Part shown: one piece after another, positions 9,622 through 17,939 of the stretch
Position numbering within the stretch: position 1 is the first letter of the stretch
Layout of the letters: each line of letters starts with the position of its first letter
Origin: Actinomycetota bacterium
Lineage (GTDB): Bacteria > Actinomycetota > Humimicrobiia > Humimicrobiales > Humimicrobiaceae
Assembly (NCBI GenBank): GCA_023380915.1
Contig: JAMCSM010000013.1
Coordinates: forward strand, 1 to 64,000
DNA length: 64,000 nucleotides
Direction: 5' to 3'
The notes under the pieces: model-generated
Seen by the model: only the letters and a program-made list of their open reading frames with translations
Databases searched by the model: none
What the model was told of the DNA's origin: nothing
Position numbers and translations under genes: made by a program

Positions 9622-10803
9622 ATGAATCAAATAAATGAGGAGATTAAAAGTCTTATCCGGCAGCTTGAAAAAAAAGTAAAGGAACTGATATCTGCTTTTT
9701 CGAATGCTTATGCTTTGGATTTTAAAGAAATAATTGGATACAGGAGTTTAAGTAATTTATCTGAAATCAGACTAAATCCTTTTAAAATTTCAAACCAGAC
9801 TGTAAATAATGCTGTTATTGCTGCTCCGATGGCAGGAATCAGTGACAATACTTACAGAATTTTTGCAAAATATTTTGGAAGTTCTCTCACATTTTCAGAA
9901 ATGGCTGCAAGCTTTGGATTGATTTACAATCATGAAAGATCTTTTGATATTGCAAGCGTAACTGATTTTGAAAGACCTTGTGCAGTTCAAATTTTTGGAA
10001 ACAATCCCGATGTAATTGCAGAAGCTGCAAGTCTTATTGAAGAAAATGCTGACATAGTCGACATTAATATGGGGTGCCCTGTCCCCAAGGTTTTGAAAAC
10101 CGGAAGCGGCGGATATTTGCTCAGAGATCCGGAGAGGATAAGAAACATAGTTAAAGCGCTGAAACAGAAAATAAAGAAACCTGTAACAGTAAAATTAAGA
10201 TTAGGATGGGATGAAAGCAGTATTAATGTCCTTGATATTGCAAAGATTGCAGAAAGTGAAGGGGCTGATGCTGTTGCAATACATGGAAGAACTGTAAAAC
10301 AGGGGTATTCCGGTAAAGCTGATTATGAACATATCAGGCAGGTAAAGAGTGCTATTAAGATTCCGGTAATAGCAAGCGGTGATATTGATAATGCATACAA
10401 AGCAAAACAAGTACTTGATCATACTGGTTGTGAAGGTTTGATGGCAGGAAGAGTCGCAAGGGGAAATCCATGGATTTTCACACAACTTCTTTTGGGACTT
10501 TTAAGTTTGAAAGCAGATGAGTATCCTAAACGAAACAGCTTATTGGGGAAAAATATTGATTATCAGAATATAATTTCAGGGAATGATGATTTATCTATCA
10601 GCAATAATTTAAAAATTGATATTCTTTTATTGTATCTTAAATTTTTAATTTATTTTAAAGGTGAGTACAAGGCGGTAAAGGAATTCAGAAAAATTACAGG
10701 ATGGGCTTTTAAGGGCAAAAGAGATATATCAAGTATTAGAAATGAATTTTTTAAAATGAATAATTTTTCTGATGCAGAAAAACTTCTTGAAAGCTTAAGA
10801 TAA
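9622..10803 (+). CDS. dusB: tRNA-dihydrouridine synthase
   Basis: FMN enzyme that reduces uridines in the tRNA D-loop. The barrel runs from APMAGISDNTYR near residue 69, with active-site cysteine in NMGCPVPKVLKTGSGG and HGRTVKQGYSG further on. At 393 residues it is longer than typical Dus because of about 55 extra N-terminal residues, predicted partly coiled-coil and rich in Lys and Glu. It follows coaX without a gap and precedes tRNA-Pro. Confidence 0.92.
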   Translation: MNQINEEIKSLIRQLEKKVKELISAFSNAYALDFKEIIGYRSLSNLSEIRLNPFKISNQTVNNAVIAAPMAGISDNTYRIFAKYFGSSLTFSEMAASFGLIYNHERSFDIASVTDFERPCAVQIFGNNPDVIAEAASLIEENADIVDINMGCPVPKVLKTGSGGYLLRDPERIRNIVKALKQKIKKPVTVKLRLGWDESSINVLDIAKIAESEGADAVAIHGRTVKQGYSGKADYEHIRQVKSAIKIPVIASGDIDNAYKAKQVLDHTGCEGLMAGRVARGNPWIFTQLLLGLLSLKADEYPKRNSLLGKNIDYQNIISGNDDLSISNNLKIDILLLYLKFLIYFKGEYKAVKEFRKITGWAFKGKRDISSIRNEFFKMNNFSDAEKLLESLR

Positions 10804-10870
10804 AAAATAAAATAAGTTGTATTGAAATAAAAATATGGCTAAAATTATTATGCAATTTTGAGAGTTTTGT

Positions 10871-10948
10871 CGGGATGTAGCGCAGCCCGGTTAGCGCGCA
10901 GCGTTCGGGACGCTGAGGTCGAGGGTTCAAATCCCCCCATCCCGACCA
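10871..10948 (+). tRNA. tRNA-Pro (CGG)
   Basis: A full cloverleaf of 78 nt with encoded CCA. The acceptor stem is CGGGATG/CATCCCG, the D stem GCGC/GCGC and the anticodon stem CAGCG/CGCTG. The loop TTCGGGA puts anticodon CGG at 10906-10908, and the T loop is TTCAAAT. The T stem has one A-C mismatch (GAGGG against CCCCC). The last 21 nt (10928-10948) are also the start of a tandem array that continues downstream. Confidence 0.95.
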
Positions 10949-11540
10949 GAAACTGTAAATTATAAAGTAGAACTGTTAAGAAGGGTTCAAAGATGCCGGT
11001 GGCATGTTTGAACAAGGGGATTTGAAAGGACGGACTGAAGGCGGCAGCCGAAGGAGTCCGCGGCTCTGCAGCGAACGATAGTGAGACGAAAGACCAAATC
11101 CCCCCATCCCGACCAGAAACTGTAAATTATAAAGTAGAACTGTTAAGAAGGGTTCAAAGATGCCGGTGGCATGTTTGAACAAGGGGATTTGAAAGGACGG
11201 ACTGAAGGCGGCAGCCGAAGGAGTCCGCGGCTCTGCAGCGAACGATAGTGAGACGAAAGACCAAATCCCCCCATCCCGACCAGAAACTGTAAATTATAAA
11301 GTAGAACTGTTAAGAAGGGTTCAAAGATGCCGGTGGCATGTTTGAACAAGGGGATTTGAAAGGACGGACTGAAGGCGGCAGCCGAAGGAGTCCGCGGCTC
11401 TGCAGCGAACGATAGTGAGACGAAAGACCAAATCCCCCCATCCCGACCAGAAACTGTAAATTATAAAGTAGAACTGTTAAGAAGGGTTCAAAGATGCCGG
11501 TGGCATGTTTGAACAAGGGGATTTGAAAGGACGGACTGAA
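10928..11540. repeat. 167-bp tandem array starting in the tRNA-Pro 3' end
   Basis: Three full units start at 10928, 11095 and 11262, and a partial fourth starts at 11429 and loses identity near 11540. The spacing is exactly 167 bp and the full copies look identical. Each unit opens with the last 21 nt of tRNA-Pro including CCA, then a 37-bp AT-rich stretch, then a hairpin (GTTCAAA 10985-10991 with TTTGAAC 11007-11013, inner ATGCC/GGCAT). A second structured block follows, in which GGGGATTTG (11016-11024) can pair with CAAATCCCC of the next tRNA-end copy. CGGACT/AGTCCG forms an inner stem. The arrangement suggests duplication or insertion at a tRNA 3' end. Confidence 0.93.
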
Positions 11541-11598
11541 GCGAAGCTAAAGTGAACAATAGCGAGCTTAAAGCGAAGCGAAATGAGCCTAACACTTC

Positions 11599-11712
11599 AA
11601 AAATAACCTTGGTAAATTTTAAAATTTATAAACGTTATCCGGAATACCAAACCAGAAAGGCAGAAACAGCATCTTCTTGTTATCAATAGTTTTTTGCCCT
11701 ACTAAATTATCA
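11599..11712. repeat. left copy of 114-bp direct repeat flanking the IS
   Basis: Identical to 13571-13684. The right copy contains the last 94 bp of the AAA/DUF4143 ATPase gene, so this left copy is a detached duplicate of that gene end. It abuts the left inverted repeat of the insertion sequence and is best read as half of a long target-site duplication. Confidence 0.9.
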
Positions 11713-13570
11713 CCTGACTTCCGCATTTTTTCTTAAATACTGACTGCAATAATTAAGATCCAAGTACAAAAATAACTGATATTATCCATATTAAAAATGT
11801 AGTGCCATATTTAAAATATAACTTGCTATTAATTAAAAATTATGAGAAAATATTTTTATGTTTATCAGAGTAAAAACATCAAATAATGACAGGACAACAT
11901 TTGTACAGATAGTGCAGTCAATAAGAAACGCTGATAAAGTAACTCAAAGAATTGTAAGACATATCGGTGTTGCAAAAGATGAGATTGAACTTGAAAAATT
12001 AAAACTGCTTGCAGAGTCAATAAGACTTAAACTTGAAGCAGGCGGCCAGCAGTATCTGTTTAAACCTGAAGAAGTTACAAGCTTAAAAAAACCGGCTGCT
12101 TTATATGAGAGCCGGGACTACGATGTAAATCTGGGCAATCTGGTTGAAGAGCAAAGGCTCGTCGGCGGAATCCATGAAGCTTACGGCAGGCTCTTTGATG
12201 ATCTTGGATATGCCAGGGTTATAAGTATTCCTTCAAGAAATAAAATGACAGGTGAAGTTTTTAAAAATATAGTCCTTGCCCGTGTTGCAAACCCCGCCTC
12301 AAAGAAAGCCTCGGTTCTAAAGCTTGAAGAGGATTTCGGCCTTACCATAAATCTTGACAGTGTATATCGCATGATGGACAAAATAGATGACCCTGCAATA
12401 GAGCGCCTAAAGAAAATAACTTGTGAAGATACAGCCGGACTGCTCGGACAAAAAATAAATGTAATTTTCTATGATGCAACCACCATATACTTTGAATCAT
12501 TTACTGAAGATGAATTTAAGGCAAACGGATTTAGCAAAGATCATAAACATAATCAGCCTCAGGTGCTCCTTGCGCTCATGGTCACAACCGATGGCCTTCC
12601 CGTAGACTATGAGGTATTTGCAGGAAATACTTTTGAAGGCTCAACTCTTATTGCCTCTCTTGCCAAAGTAAGGCAGAAATATGATATAGAAAAAGTAGTA
12701 TTTGTGGCTGACAGCGCAATGCTCTCAAAAGAAAATATTGCAGAGCTTGAGTCTTTAAAAGAGGGCTGTTTTTCATACATAGTAGGTGCAAGGCTTAAAA
12801 ACTTAAATGCCGGTCTTAAGAGCAGGATTCTTGACATAAATAATTACAAAGAAATAAAGCCCGGTTTAAGGATAGGACAGTTTGATATGCCCGGAAAAAA
12901 ATTAATTGTAAGCTTTAGTGCAAAGCGTGCCCGCAGAGACGCGCTTGACAGAAAGAAAGCCTTAGAGAAGCTGAAAGCCAGGCTTGAGAAATCAAAAAGC
13001 ATCAAAGCAAATATTTCAAATACTTCCTGCAGAAAATATCTTAAAATACAGGGAAGCTCAAAGATTGAAATAGACAAAGACAAAATAGAAGCCGACAGTT
13101 TATGGGACGGCCTTCACGGGGTTGTAACCAACTCGGATCTTAATCCCGCAGATGTTCTTGAAAAGTACAAAGAGCTCTATAACGTGGAAGCGGCATTTAG
13201 AGTAACAAAACATGATCTTGCTGTCAGGCCGGTTTATCACTGGAAAGCCGGTAGAATTAAAGCTCATATAGCAATATGCTACTGTGCATACAGCCTTGTA
13301 AAGCAAATGCATTACAGAGTAAGACTTCAGTACAAAAAAATTAGCATTGAAGACATACGGGAACTTCTTATGCATGTTCAGACGTCAGTATTTTATGACA
13401 GAAAGAAAAAAATAAGATACGCATTTCCATCCAGCATGAAAAAAGATGCAAGGAAGATATATAGCATTCTGGGCATTAAAAGAAATCTTACCCCTTATAT
13501 AATAGAGAAGCTGTAGTGCCATGATTTTTTGGATTTAATCTTAAATTTAACCAATGGTGCGGAAGTCGGG
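11713..13570. mobile_element. IS1634-like insertion sequence
   Basis: The element is 1858 bp. Its left end CCTGACTTCCGCA and the reverse complement of its right end CCCGACTTCCGCA form inverted repeats with one mismatch. It encodes one intact transposase. It is bounded on both sides by an identical 114-bp direct repeat. IS1634-family elements are known for unusually long and variable target duplications, so the ends and flanks agree with the family assignment made from the transposase. Confidence 0.88.
11858..13516 (+). CDS. IS1634-family DDE transposase
   Basis: A 552-residue IS4-type (RNase H fold) transposase. The presumed catalytic acidic residues lie in VIFYDATTIYFES (near residue 205), VVFVADSAML (near 289) and ELYNVEAAFRVTKHDL (near 444). 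The N-terminus with RIVRHIGVAKDE is typical of IS1634 proteins. The frame is intact from ATG at 11858 to the stop at 13516, and both inverted repeats are present, so the element may still be mobile. Confidence 0.92.
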   Translation: MFIRVKTSNNDRTTFVQIVQSIRNADKVTQRIVRHIGVAKDEIELEKLKLLAESIRLKLEAGGQQYLFKPEEVTSLKKPAALYESRDYDVNLGNLVEEQRLVGGIHEAYGRLFDDLGYARVISIPSRNKMTGEVFKNIVLARVANPASKKASVLKLEEDFGLTINLDSVYRMMDKIDDPAIERLKKITCEDTAGLLGQKINVIFYDATTIYFESFTEDEFKANGFSKDHKHNQPQVLLALMVTTDGLPVDYEVFAGNTFEGSTLIASLAKVRQKYDIEKVVFVADSAMLSKENIAELESLKEGCFSYIVGARLKNLNAGLKSRILDINNYKEIKPGLRIGQFDMPGKKLIVSFSAKRARRDALDRKKALEKLKARLEKSKSIKANISNTSCRKYLKIQGSSKIEIDKDKIEADSLWDGLHGVVTNSDLNPADVLEKYKELYNVEAAFRVTKHDLAVRPVYHWKAGRIKAHIAICYCAYSLVKQMHYRVRLQYKKISIEDIRELLMHVQTSVFYDRKKKIRYAFPSSMKKDARKIYSILGIKRNLTPYIIEKL

Positions 13571-13684
13571 AAAAATAACCTTGGTAAATTTTAAAATTTA
13601 TAAACGTTATCCGGAATACCAAACCAGAAAGGCAGAAACAGCATCTTCTTGTTATCAATAGTTTTTTGCCCTACTAAATTATCA
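13571..13684. repeat. right copy of 114-bp direct repeat flanking the IS
   Basis: Identical to 11599-11712. It starts immediately after the right inverted repeat of the IS and holds the 3' end and stop codon of the leftward ATPase gene. That gene is intact because this copy restores its end. Confidence 0.9.
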
Positions 13685-14868
13685 GAAAATATTATGGCAA
13701 TCGGGGTATTATATTTTTTTATAAAGCTGAACATTGAACGAGTTGAGGTTGTTTTTACAAGATGGCTTTTTATTTCCACAGGAATAACAGCCTGATTTTT
13801 TTCAGCTATTAAATCAACTTCTGCCTGAGATTTTGTTCTCCAGTAATTTAAGTTAAACCCATCTTTTATAAGTTCGCAGAATAAAATATTTTCCAGAAGG
13901 ACTCCTTTATCAGTTCTATCGCTGAATTTTTGAAAATTTTGGATAACGATATTTCTAAAACCTGTATCCATAAAAAATATTTTTGGATTTTTGACTAATT
14001 CAGTTGATTTATTTTGAAAGAACGGCTGCACACTTTTTGTAATAAATGTTTTTTCCAAAAGATTTAAATTGGTCTTAGTCTGATTGTAATTAAAATCCGC
14101 AATAGTGCCAAGGTTTTGGTAATCAATTTGAGAACCTACCTGAAGAGCAAGTGCTTTAATCAGTTTTGTCAGTTTATAATCTTCGGCAATTCTTAATATT
14201 TCCTTTACTTCACGCAGGAAAAATATACTGTAAATATTTTTTAAAACTTCAATTTTTTCATCTATATTTTTTGCAATTGCAACTCTTGGATATCCTCCAT
14301 ATATGCCAAACTCTTCATAAATGAGGTTTATTTTTTGAGAAATTGCATCACTGATATCAGGTAAAACTATTTTAGAACCGGCTATAGCCAATTTTCTTTT
14401 TTGCTGTGTGAAAATCCTGAAAAGATCTGAGTCTTTGAATGACAGGAATTCTTCAAAATCAAGCGGATAAAGGTTTAAGATAAAAATTCTTCCTGCAAGA
14501 TATTTGATTGCCTTTATGCTTAAATCAATACTTGAAGAACCTGAAATTATTATTTTCTTTCCCGGGTTGAAATCAAATAAATATTTCAGATCTTTCCCAC
14601 CCTCATTCGCATACTGGAATTCATCAATGAATATGTATTTATGTTTCTCTTGTTTGATATATAATTCTTCAAATGACTTTATATCTGTTTCAAATAATTC
14701 CAGCAATTGCCTGTCTTCAAAACTTAGATAAATTGAATTCTCAAGCTCATTGCAAATCTTTTTTATAAGAGTAGTTTTACCACTCTGCCTTGGTCCTATT
14801 ATGGCAAGTATTTCAGGGGCACTTAAATAATCTTTTAATTTTTTTTCAAGTTTTCTTTCAATATACAT
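13591..14868 (-). CDS. AAA ATPase with DUF4143 domain
   Basis: A 425-residue protein with an N-terminal P-loop NTPase (Walker A GPRQSGKTTL at residues 25-34, Walker B KYIFIDEFQ). The C-terminal DUF4143 region (from about residue 215) contains TKSQAEVDLIAEKNQAVIPVEIKS-like residues, that is, a PD-(D/E)XK-type E...D...ExK pattern. The cellular role of this family is not established; members are often near mobile elements. The gene ends inside the 114-bp repeat beside the IS, yet its frame is whole. Confidence 0.88.
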   Translation of the reverse strand: MYIERKLEKKLKDYLSAPEILAIIGPRQSGKTTLIKKICNELENSIYLSFEDRQLLELFETDIKSFEELYIKQEKHKYIFIDEFQYANEGGKDLKYLFDFNPGKKIIISGSSSIDLSIKAIKYLAGRIFILNLYPLDFEEFLSFKDSDLFRIFTQQKRKLAIAGSKIVLPDISDAISQKINLIYEEFGIYGGYPRVAIAKNIDEKIEVLKNIYSIFFLREVKEILRIAEDYKLTKLIKALALQVGSQIDYQNLGTIADFNYNQTKTNLNLLEKTFITKSVQPFFQNKSTELVKNPKIFFMDTGFRNIVIQNFQKFSDRTDKGVLLENILFCELIKDGFNLNYWRTKSQAEVDLIAEKNQAVIPVEIKSHLVKTTSTRSMFSFIKKYNTPIAIIFSDNLVGQKTIDNKKMLFLPFWFGIPDNVYKF

Positions 14869-15058
14869 ATGAAAATTTAATTCTGCTATTACTAATAGAA
14901 ATATAATTTTATTAAAAATAACTATGCTATTATTAATTTTTGTATAATTTTAGCAGGTTTAACAAAATTTTCAAGCTGGAACTAAAATTTTTTTGCAATT
15001 CAGACATTACAGATAAAAAATAATTTTCTATAAGAATCAGCAATTTACAATATCTTCT

Positions 15059-15213
15059 TTATTTTTTTTCATAGATTGTTTTTCCTCTGGTTACAGCAGT
15101 TGTTATAAAAGCCTGGGGAACGTCACTCCATTCCTCTACTTCCTGAGGGGGGCATATACAATAATATCTTTGGGGATCAGCATTCCGGCAAGTGCCTTAT
15201 ATATTGGGACTGA
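15059..15213 (-). pseudogene. nucleotidyltransferase (MNT-type) C-terminal remnant
   Basis: Reading leftward, the frames give SVPIYKALAGMLIPKDIIVY and then, after a one-base shift in a run of six C, QEVEEWSDVPQAFITTAV and a stop at 15059. This is the typical C-terminal strand and tail of small nucleotidyltransferase-domain proteins that often pair with HEPN partners. The N-terminal catalytic part is missing, and homology stops at 15213 where the sequence changes character. Confidence 0.55.
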
Positions 15214-15258
15214 GCGTTTACCCCACTATTTCAGTTAAAAATTCCCCCACTAGTTAAG
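15211..15258. mobile_element. possible solo IS end (IS21-like)
   Basis: The remnant above breaks off at a TG-starting stretch with two C-rich repeats of CCCCACTA followed by AGTTAA. Repeated terminal motifs of this kind resemble IS21-family ends, but no transposase gene is nearby. The call is tentative and rests on recalled resemblance. Confidence 0.25.
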
Positions 15259-15270
15259 TAATATCCTCTA

Positions 15271-15287
15271 TGTAAATATATTTTACA
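15271..15287. promoter_or_regulatory. inverted repeat upstream of TA promoter
   Basis: TGTAAA, 5 bp, TTTACA ends 6 bp before the -35 hexamer of the toxin-antitoxin promoter. A further TTTACAT half-site lies inside the promoter spacer at 15306-15312. It is a candidate operator for autoregulation by the HTH-containing antitoxin. Confidence 0.5.
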
Positions 15288-15293
15288 AGGTTT

Positions 15294-15322
15294 TTGACAA
15301 TAATATTTACATAAATTATACT
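15294..15322 (+). promoter_or_regulatory. sigma-70 promoter of the toxin-antitoxin operon
   Basis: A -35 TTGACA at 15294-15299 and a -10 TATACT at 15317-15322 are separated by 17 bp. The antitoxin start codon is 62 bp downstream of the -10. Confidence 0.7.
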
Positions 15323-15384
15323 AAATTAAACACGAGATTAAAATAAATATAAACATCGTAAACTCAACATAAAGGAAAATAATT

Positions 15385-16161
15385 ATGCTTGCAAAATTTA
15401 TCCAGCAATTACGGAAAAAACATGATTTGACGCAAGAGTTTTTAGCGTCCGAATTGGGTATTTCCCGTCCAACCTATATTCAGATAGAACAAGGCAAGCG
15501 GGATATAACTGTTACTGAGGCAAGAAAACTGGCGGATATTTTTGGTATTGTTTTTGATGACTTTTTAAGAGGTAAAGATTCTTCCGCGAAAGTGGAAATG
15601 AAGAAAAGTGATAAGAAAATAAAAGAGGAAAAACAAGAGATAAGAATAAATGTGCCGCAGAAAAACCTCGAAAAGTTCAAGGAAGTTTTGCTGTATGTTT
15701 TATCAAAAGTCGGCGGCAAGCCGAATATCGGCGAAGCTGTTATTTATAAGTTGCTTTACTTCATTGATTTTGATTTCTACGAAAAATTTGAAGAACAATT
15801 GATTGGCGCCACATATATTAAAAATCATTACGGTCCTACACTTGTTGAGTTTAAAACCATAGTTGATGATATGATCAAAAATGGCGAAATTGTAAAAATA
15901 GAAGGAAAATATTTTAATTATCCACAAAGAAAGTATTTACCGCTTAGGCGGCCTAATCTTAATGTTTTATCTGGACGGGAAATAAAACATATTGATGATG
16001 TTTTGGCGCGTCTTGCTGACAAAAACGCTAAAGAAATGGAAAATTACTCCCATGAAGATATTCCATGGAAGACGGCGGAAAACGGCAAACCGCTTTCCTA
16101 TGAAAGTGTTTTTTATCGCGATGAGCATTATTCCGTAAGAAACTATGAAGACGAACTTTAA
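15385..16161 (+). CDS. HTH-Panacea (DUF4065) antitoxin
   Basis: Residues 1-62 form an XRE-type helix-turn-helix (QEFLASELGISRPTYIQIEQ). A linker of charged residues follows, then a Panacea/DUF4065 domain at about 90-250 (KLLYFIDFDFYEKF, GATYIKNHYGPTLVEF, YSHEDIPW). Panacea domains are known to act as antitoxins toward many unrelated toxins. The gene overlaps the following RelE-like gene by 17 bp, which is typical for type II pairs. The HTH makes autorepression likely, and a palindrome lies at the promoter. The 258 residues fit HTH-PanA architectures. Confidence 0.88.
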   Translation: MLAKFIQQLRKKHDLTQEFLASELGISRPTYIQIEQGKRDITVTEARKLADIFGIVFDDFLRGKDSSAKVEMKKSDKKIKEEKQEIRINVPQKNLEKFKEVLLYVLSKVGGKPNIGEAVIYKLLYFIDFDFYEKFEEQLIGATYIKNHYGPTLVEFKTIVDDMIKNGEIVKIEGKYFNYPQRKYLPLRRPNLNVLSGREIKHIDDVLARLADKNAKEMENYSHEDIPWKTAENGKPLSYESVFYRDEHYSVRNYEDEL

Positions 16162-16498
16162 TGAACTGCCGGAATTTTCCAGGGAATTAAAACAACTTTC
16201 AAAAAAACATGAATCATTATTTGATGACTTGGAACAATTTAAGCGCGTCGTTGATGTAATACCATTAGGGAACAGCAAGCATTTTAATGTTATTGCACGA
16301 AACGAGCAATGCACCATTGTCAAAGCTCGTTTATTTTGTTGTTATTTAAAAGGATCTTCGTTAAGAATTATTTATGCTTTTCATTGTCAAAGTTGTAAAG
16401 TTGATTTTATTGAAATATATTTTAAGGGTGAAAAAGAAAACGAAGACAGCGAAAGAATTAAAGAATATTTGAAAAATTTAAACAGTGAAACTTTATAA
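16145..16498 (+). CDS. RelE/ParE-superfamily-like toxin
   Basis: A 117-residue small basic protein with the layout of RelE-like ribonuclease or related toxins: an N-terminal helical pair (FSRELKQLSKKHESLFDDLEQF) followed by beta strands (FNVIARNEQ, IVKARLFCCYLKGSSLRIIYAF, FIEIYF) and a C-terminal helix. It overlaps the antitoxin gene, and ATG at 16145 is inside it. The assignment rests on fold-like pattern and context; catalytic residues cannot be confirmed by eye. Confidence 0.75.
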   Translation: MKTNFNELPEFSRELKQLSKKHESLFDDLEQFKRVVDVIPLGNSKHFNVIARNEQCTIVKARLFCCYLKGSSLRIIYAFHCQSCKVDFIEIYFKGEKENEDSERIKEYLKNLNSETL

Positions 16499-16850
16499 AA
16501 TAACAGGCTTTAATAAAAATAATAATGAAGACCGTAAATTAATCTGCAGTGAATTATTATTTGCAGAAAATTTTTCAGACAGACTTTTTGGCTTGATATT
16601 TAGAAATTTGGAAGACAATCAGGGATTTGTAATTGAAAACTGCAATAGTATTCATACTTTCTGGATGAGATATAAGATTGACCTCATATTTCTTGACAGG
16701 GAAAATAAAATCATAAAGCTGTATGAAAACTTCAAACAATTCAGATTTACTCCCGTAATTAAAAATGCATGTAAGGTAATTGAACTTCCAGCTTCAACAA
16801 TTAAGAACAATCACTTGAAAACAGGAGAAATTCTTAGATTTTTAAATTAA
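16485..16850 (+). CDS. DUF192 family protein
   Basis: A 121-residue DUF192 protein with the family core SDRLFGLIFR, HTFWMRYKIDLIFLD and ACKVIELPAS. Function unknown; members are small beta-rich proteins, often exported, though no signal peptide is visible here. The GTG start overlaps the toxin gene by 14 bp. A second, broken copy lies at 52347-52653, immediately before the tad pilus locus; the two share a nearly identical central stretch (16690-16797 against 52490-52597). Confidence 0.85.
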   Translation: MKLYKITGFNKNNNEDRKLICSELLFAENFSDRLFGLIFRNLEDNQGFVIENCNSIHTFWMRYKIDLIFLDRENKIIKLYENFKQFRFTPVIKNACKVIELPASTIKNNHLKTGEILRFLN

Positions 16851-17322
16851 GTATTTCATTTACCGACCTGCATTTAGTCAATTTACATCATCATTAATCA
16901 AGGTATTTAGCACATAACGTTACTGTTAGAAGAGATATCAGAAAAGATTATTGAAATTAAGAACTACAAAAGAATTGAAAAACAACAAGTTGAAAAGATT
17001 TGAAAATTAAGTGGACAGAAAATATAATATTTTTAACCAAAAGGGTGCGGAAAGTGAGCAGTATTTATTGGATCTAAAAGTTGAAAAGCAAGTGGAACTT
17101 TAAATCCACAATAACCCATTTTTTTAATTTGGGTAAGTAATCTAATACTTGATTATCCATTACGGTAGTCCACGTAAAAGCATGCAAACCAAATTTAAAA
17201 CATTTTTGCCTTTCATAAATTGATAGTATTAAAGTTAGATATTTTAAAAATTGTAAATGTTATGATTCTGAATAATAGTAATATTGATTATTACAATTCT
17301 TTATAAAATTACATTTGGAATG
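16851..17322. other. gene-free stretch with degraded sequence
   Basis: No intact gene. Short open runs occur (16919-16954 reads VTVRRDIRKDY then a stop, resembling a DeoR-type HTH; 17041-17103 reads KGAESEQYLLDLKVEKQ then a stop), so this is probably eroded coding DNA. GTGGA/TCCAC can form a small hairpin at about 17092-17109. Confidence 0.4.
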
Positions 17323-17922
17323 TTAAAGCTTTTTTTGTATTTTAGCTCTTACTAAATTTGTAATTATATGCGCTATAACTAAATGCATATCTTCAATATA
17401 TAAGTAATTATTAGTTGGTATGACTATAGATATATCGGCAAGAATTTTCATTTTACCGCCATTTCCACCTGTGAAGGCTATCGATTTGGCTCTATAATCT
17501 TTTGCTGTTTCAAAAGCTTTTAGAATATTTTTTGAATTGCCACTGGCGCTAAAGCCAATTACCAGATCACCCTTTTTCATCCAATTCTTTAGTTGCTCTG
17601 AAAAGCATACATCAAAGCTTACATCATTAGCCCATGTGGTTATAGTTGCTATGCTGTCGTTTAATGATAATGCCTTAAATCTTTTATTATGAATAACAAC
17701 TTCATTTTTTTCATCAGAAACTATTGTATGTTTTAACAGATCGTTAACAAAATGAGATGCAGTACTGCCATGACCACCATTTCCCATAGTAAAAATATAG
17801 TTTTCATTTTCATAGGTTTCTACAAAAAGATCTGCAACTTTTTTTATCTCTTCAATAGGTAATTTTGGCAATATCCCTTCAAGTTCTTTTATATAGTTGT
17901 TAATAAAATTTATTTCTTTCAT
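17323..17922 (-). CDS. SIS-domain sugar phosphate isomerase, GmhA-like
   Basis: A 199-residue single SIS domain. MGNGGHGSTASHFVNDL near residue 41 matches the phosphosugar loop of the sedoheptulose 7-phosphate isomerase group, and GDLVIGFSASGNSKNIL near residue 117 is the second phosphate loop. A ketose/aldose phosphate isomerase is expected. It is the last gene of the leftward operon, 18 bp after the transketolase C-subunit, so its substrate may be a transketolase product such as sedoheptulose 7-phosphate. It is an island gene rather than part of a lipopolysaccharide cluster. Confidence 0.82.
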   Translation of the reverse strand: MKEINFINNYIKELEGILPKLPIEEIKKVADLFVETYENENYIFTMGNGGHGSTASHFVNDLLKHTIVSDEKNEVVIHNKRFKALSLNDSIATITTWANDVSFDVCFSEQLKNWMKKGDLVIGFSASGNSKNILKAFETAKDYRAKSIAFTGGNGGKMKILADISIVIPTNNYLYIEDMHLVIAHIITNLVRAKIQKKL

Positions 17923-17939
17923 TTCATCATTTTCCTTTT

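Noticed and set aside
10976..11516. Three identical 68-codon antisense frames in the tandem array
   Set aside because: They are only the reverse reading of the repeat units; they have no ribosome binding site and follow the repeat's period.
10928..11540. CRISPR array
   Set aside because: Whole 167-bp units repeat, there are no short repeats with unique spacers, and no cas genes are nearby.
16919..16954. DeoR-type HTH remnant
   Set aside because: Only about eleven residues (VTVRRDIRKDY) match before a stop; too short to call.
17092..17109. Terminator in the gap before the SIS gene
   Set aside because: The 5-bp stem has no T-run on either strand.
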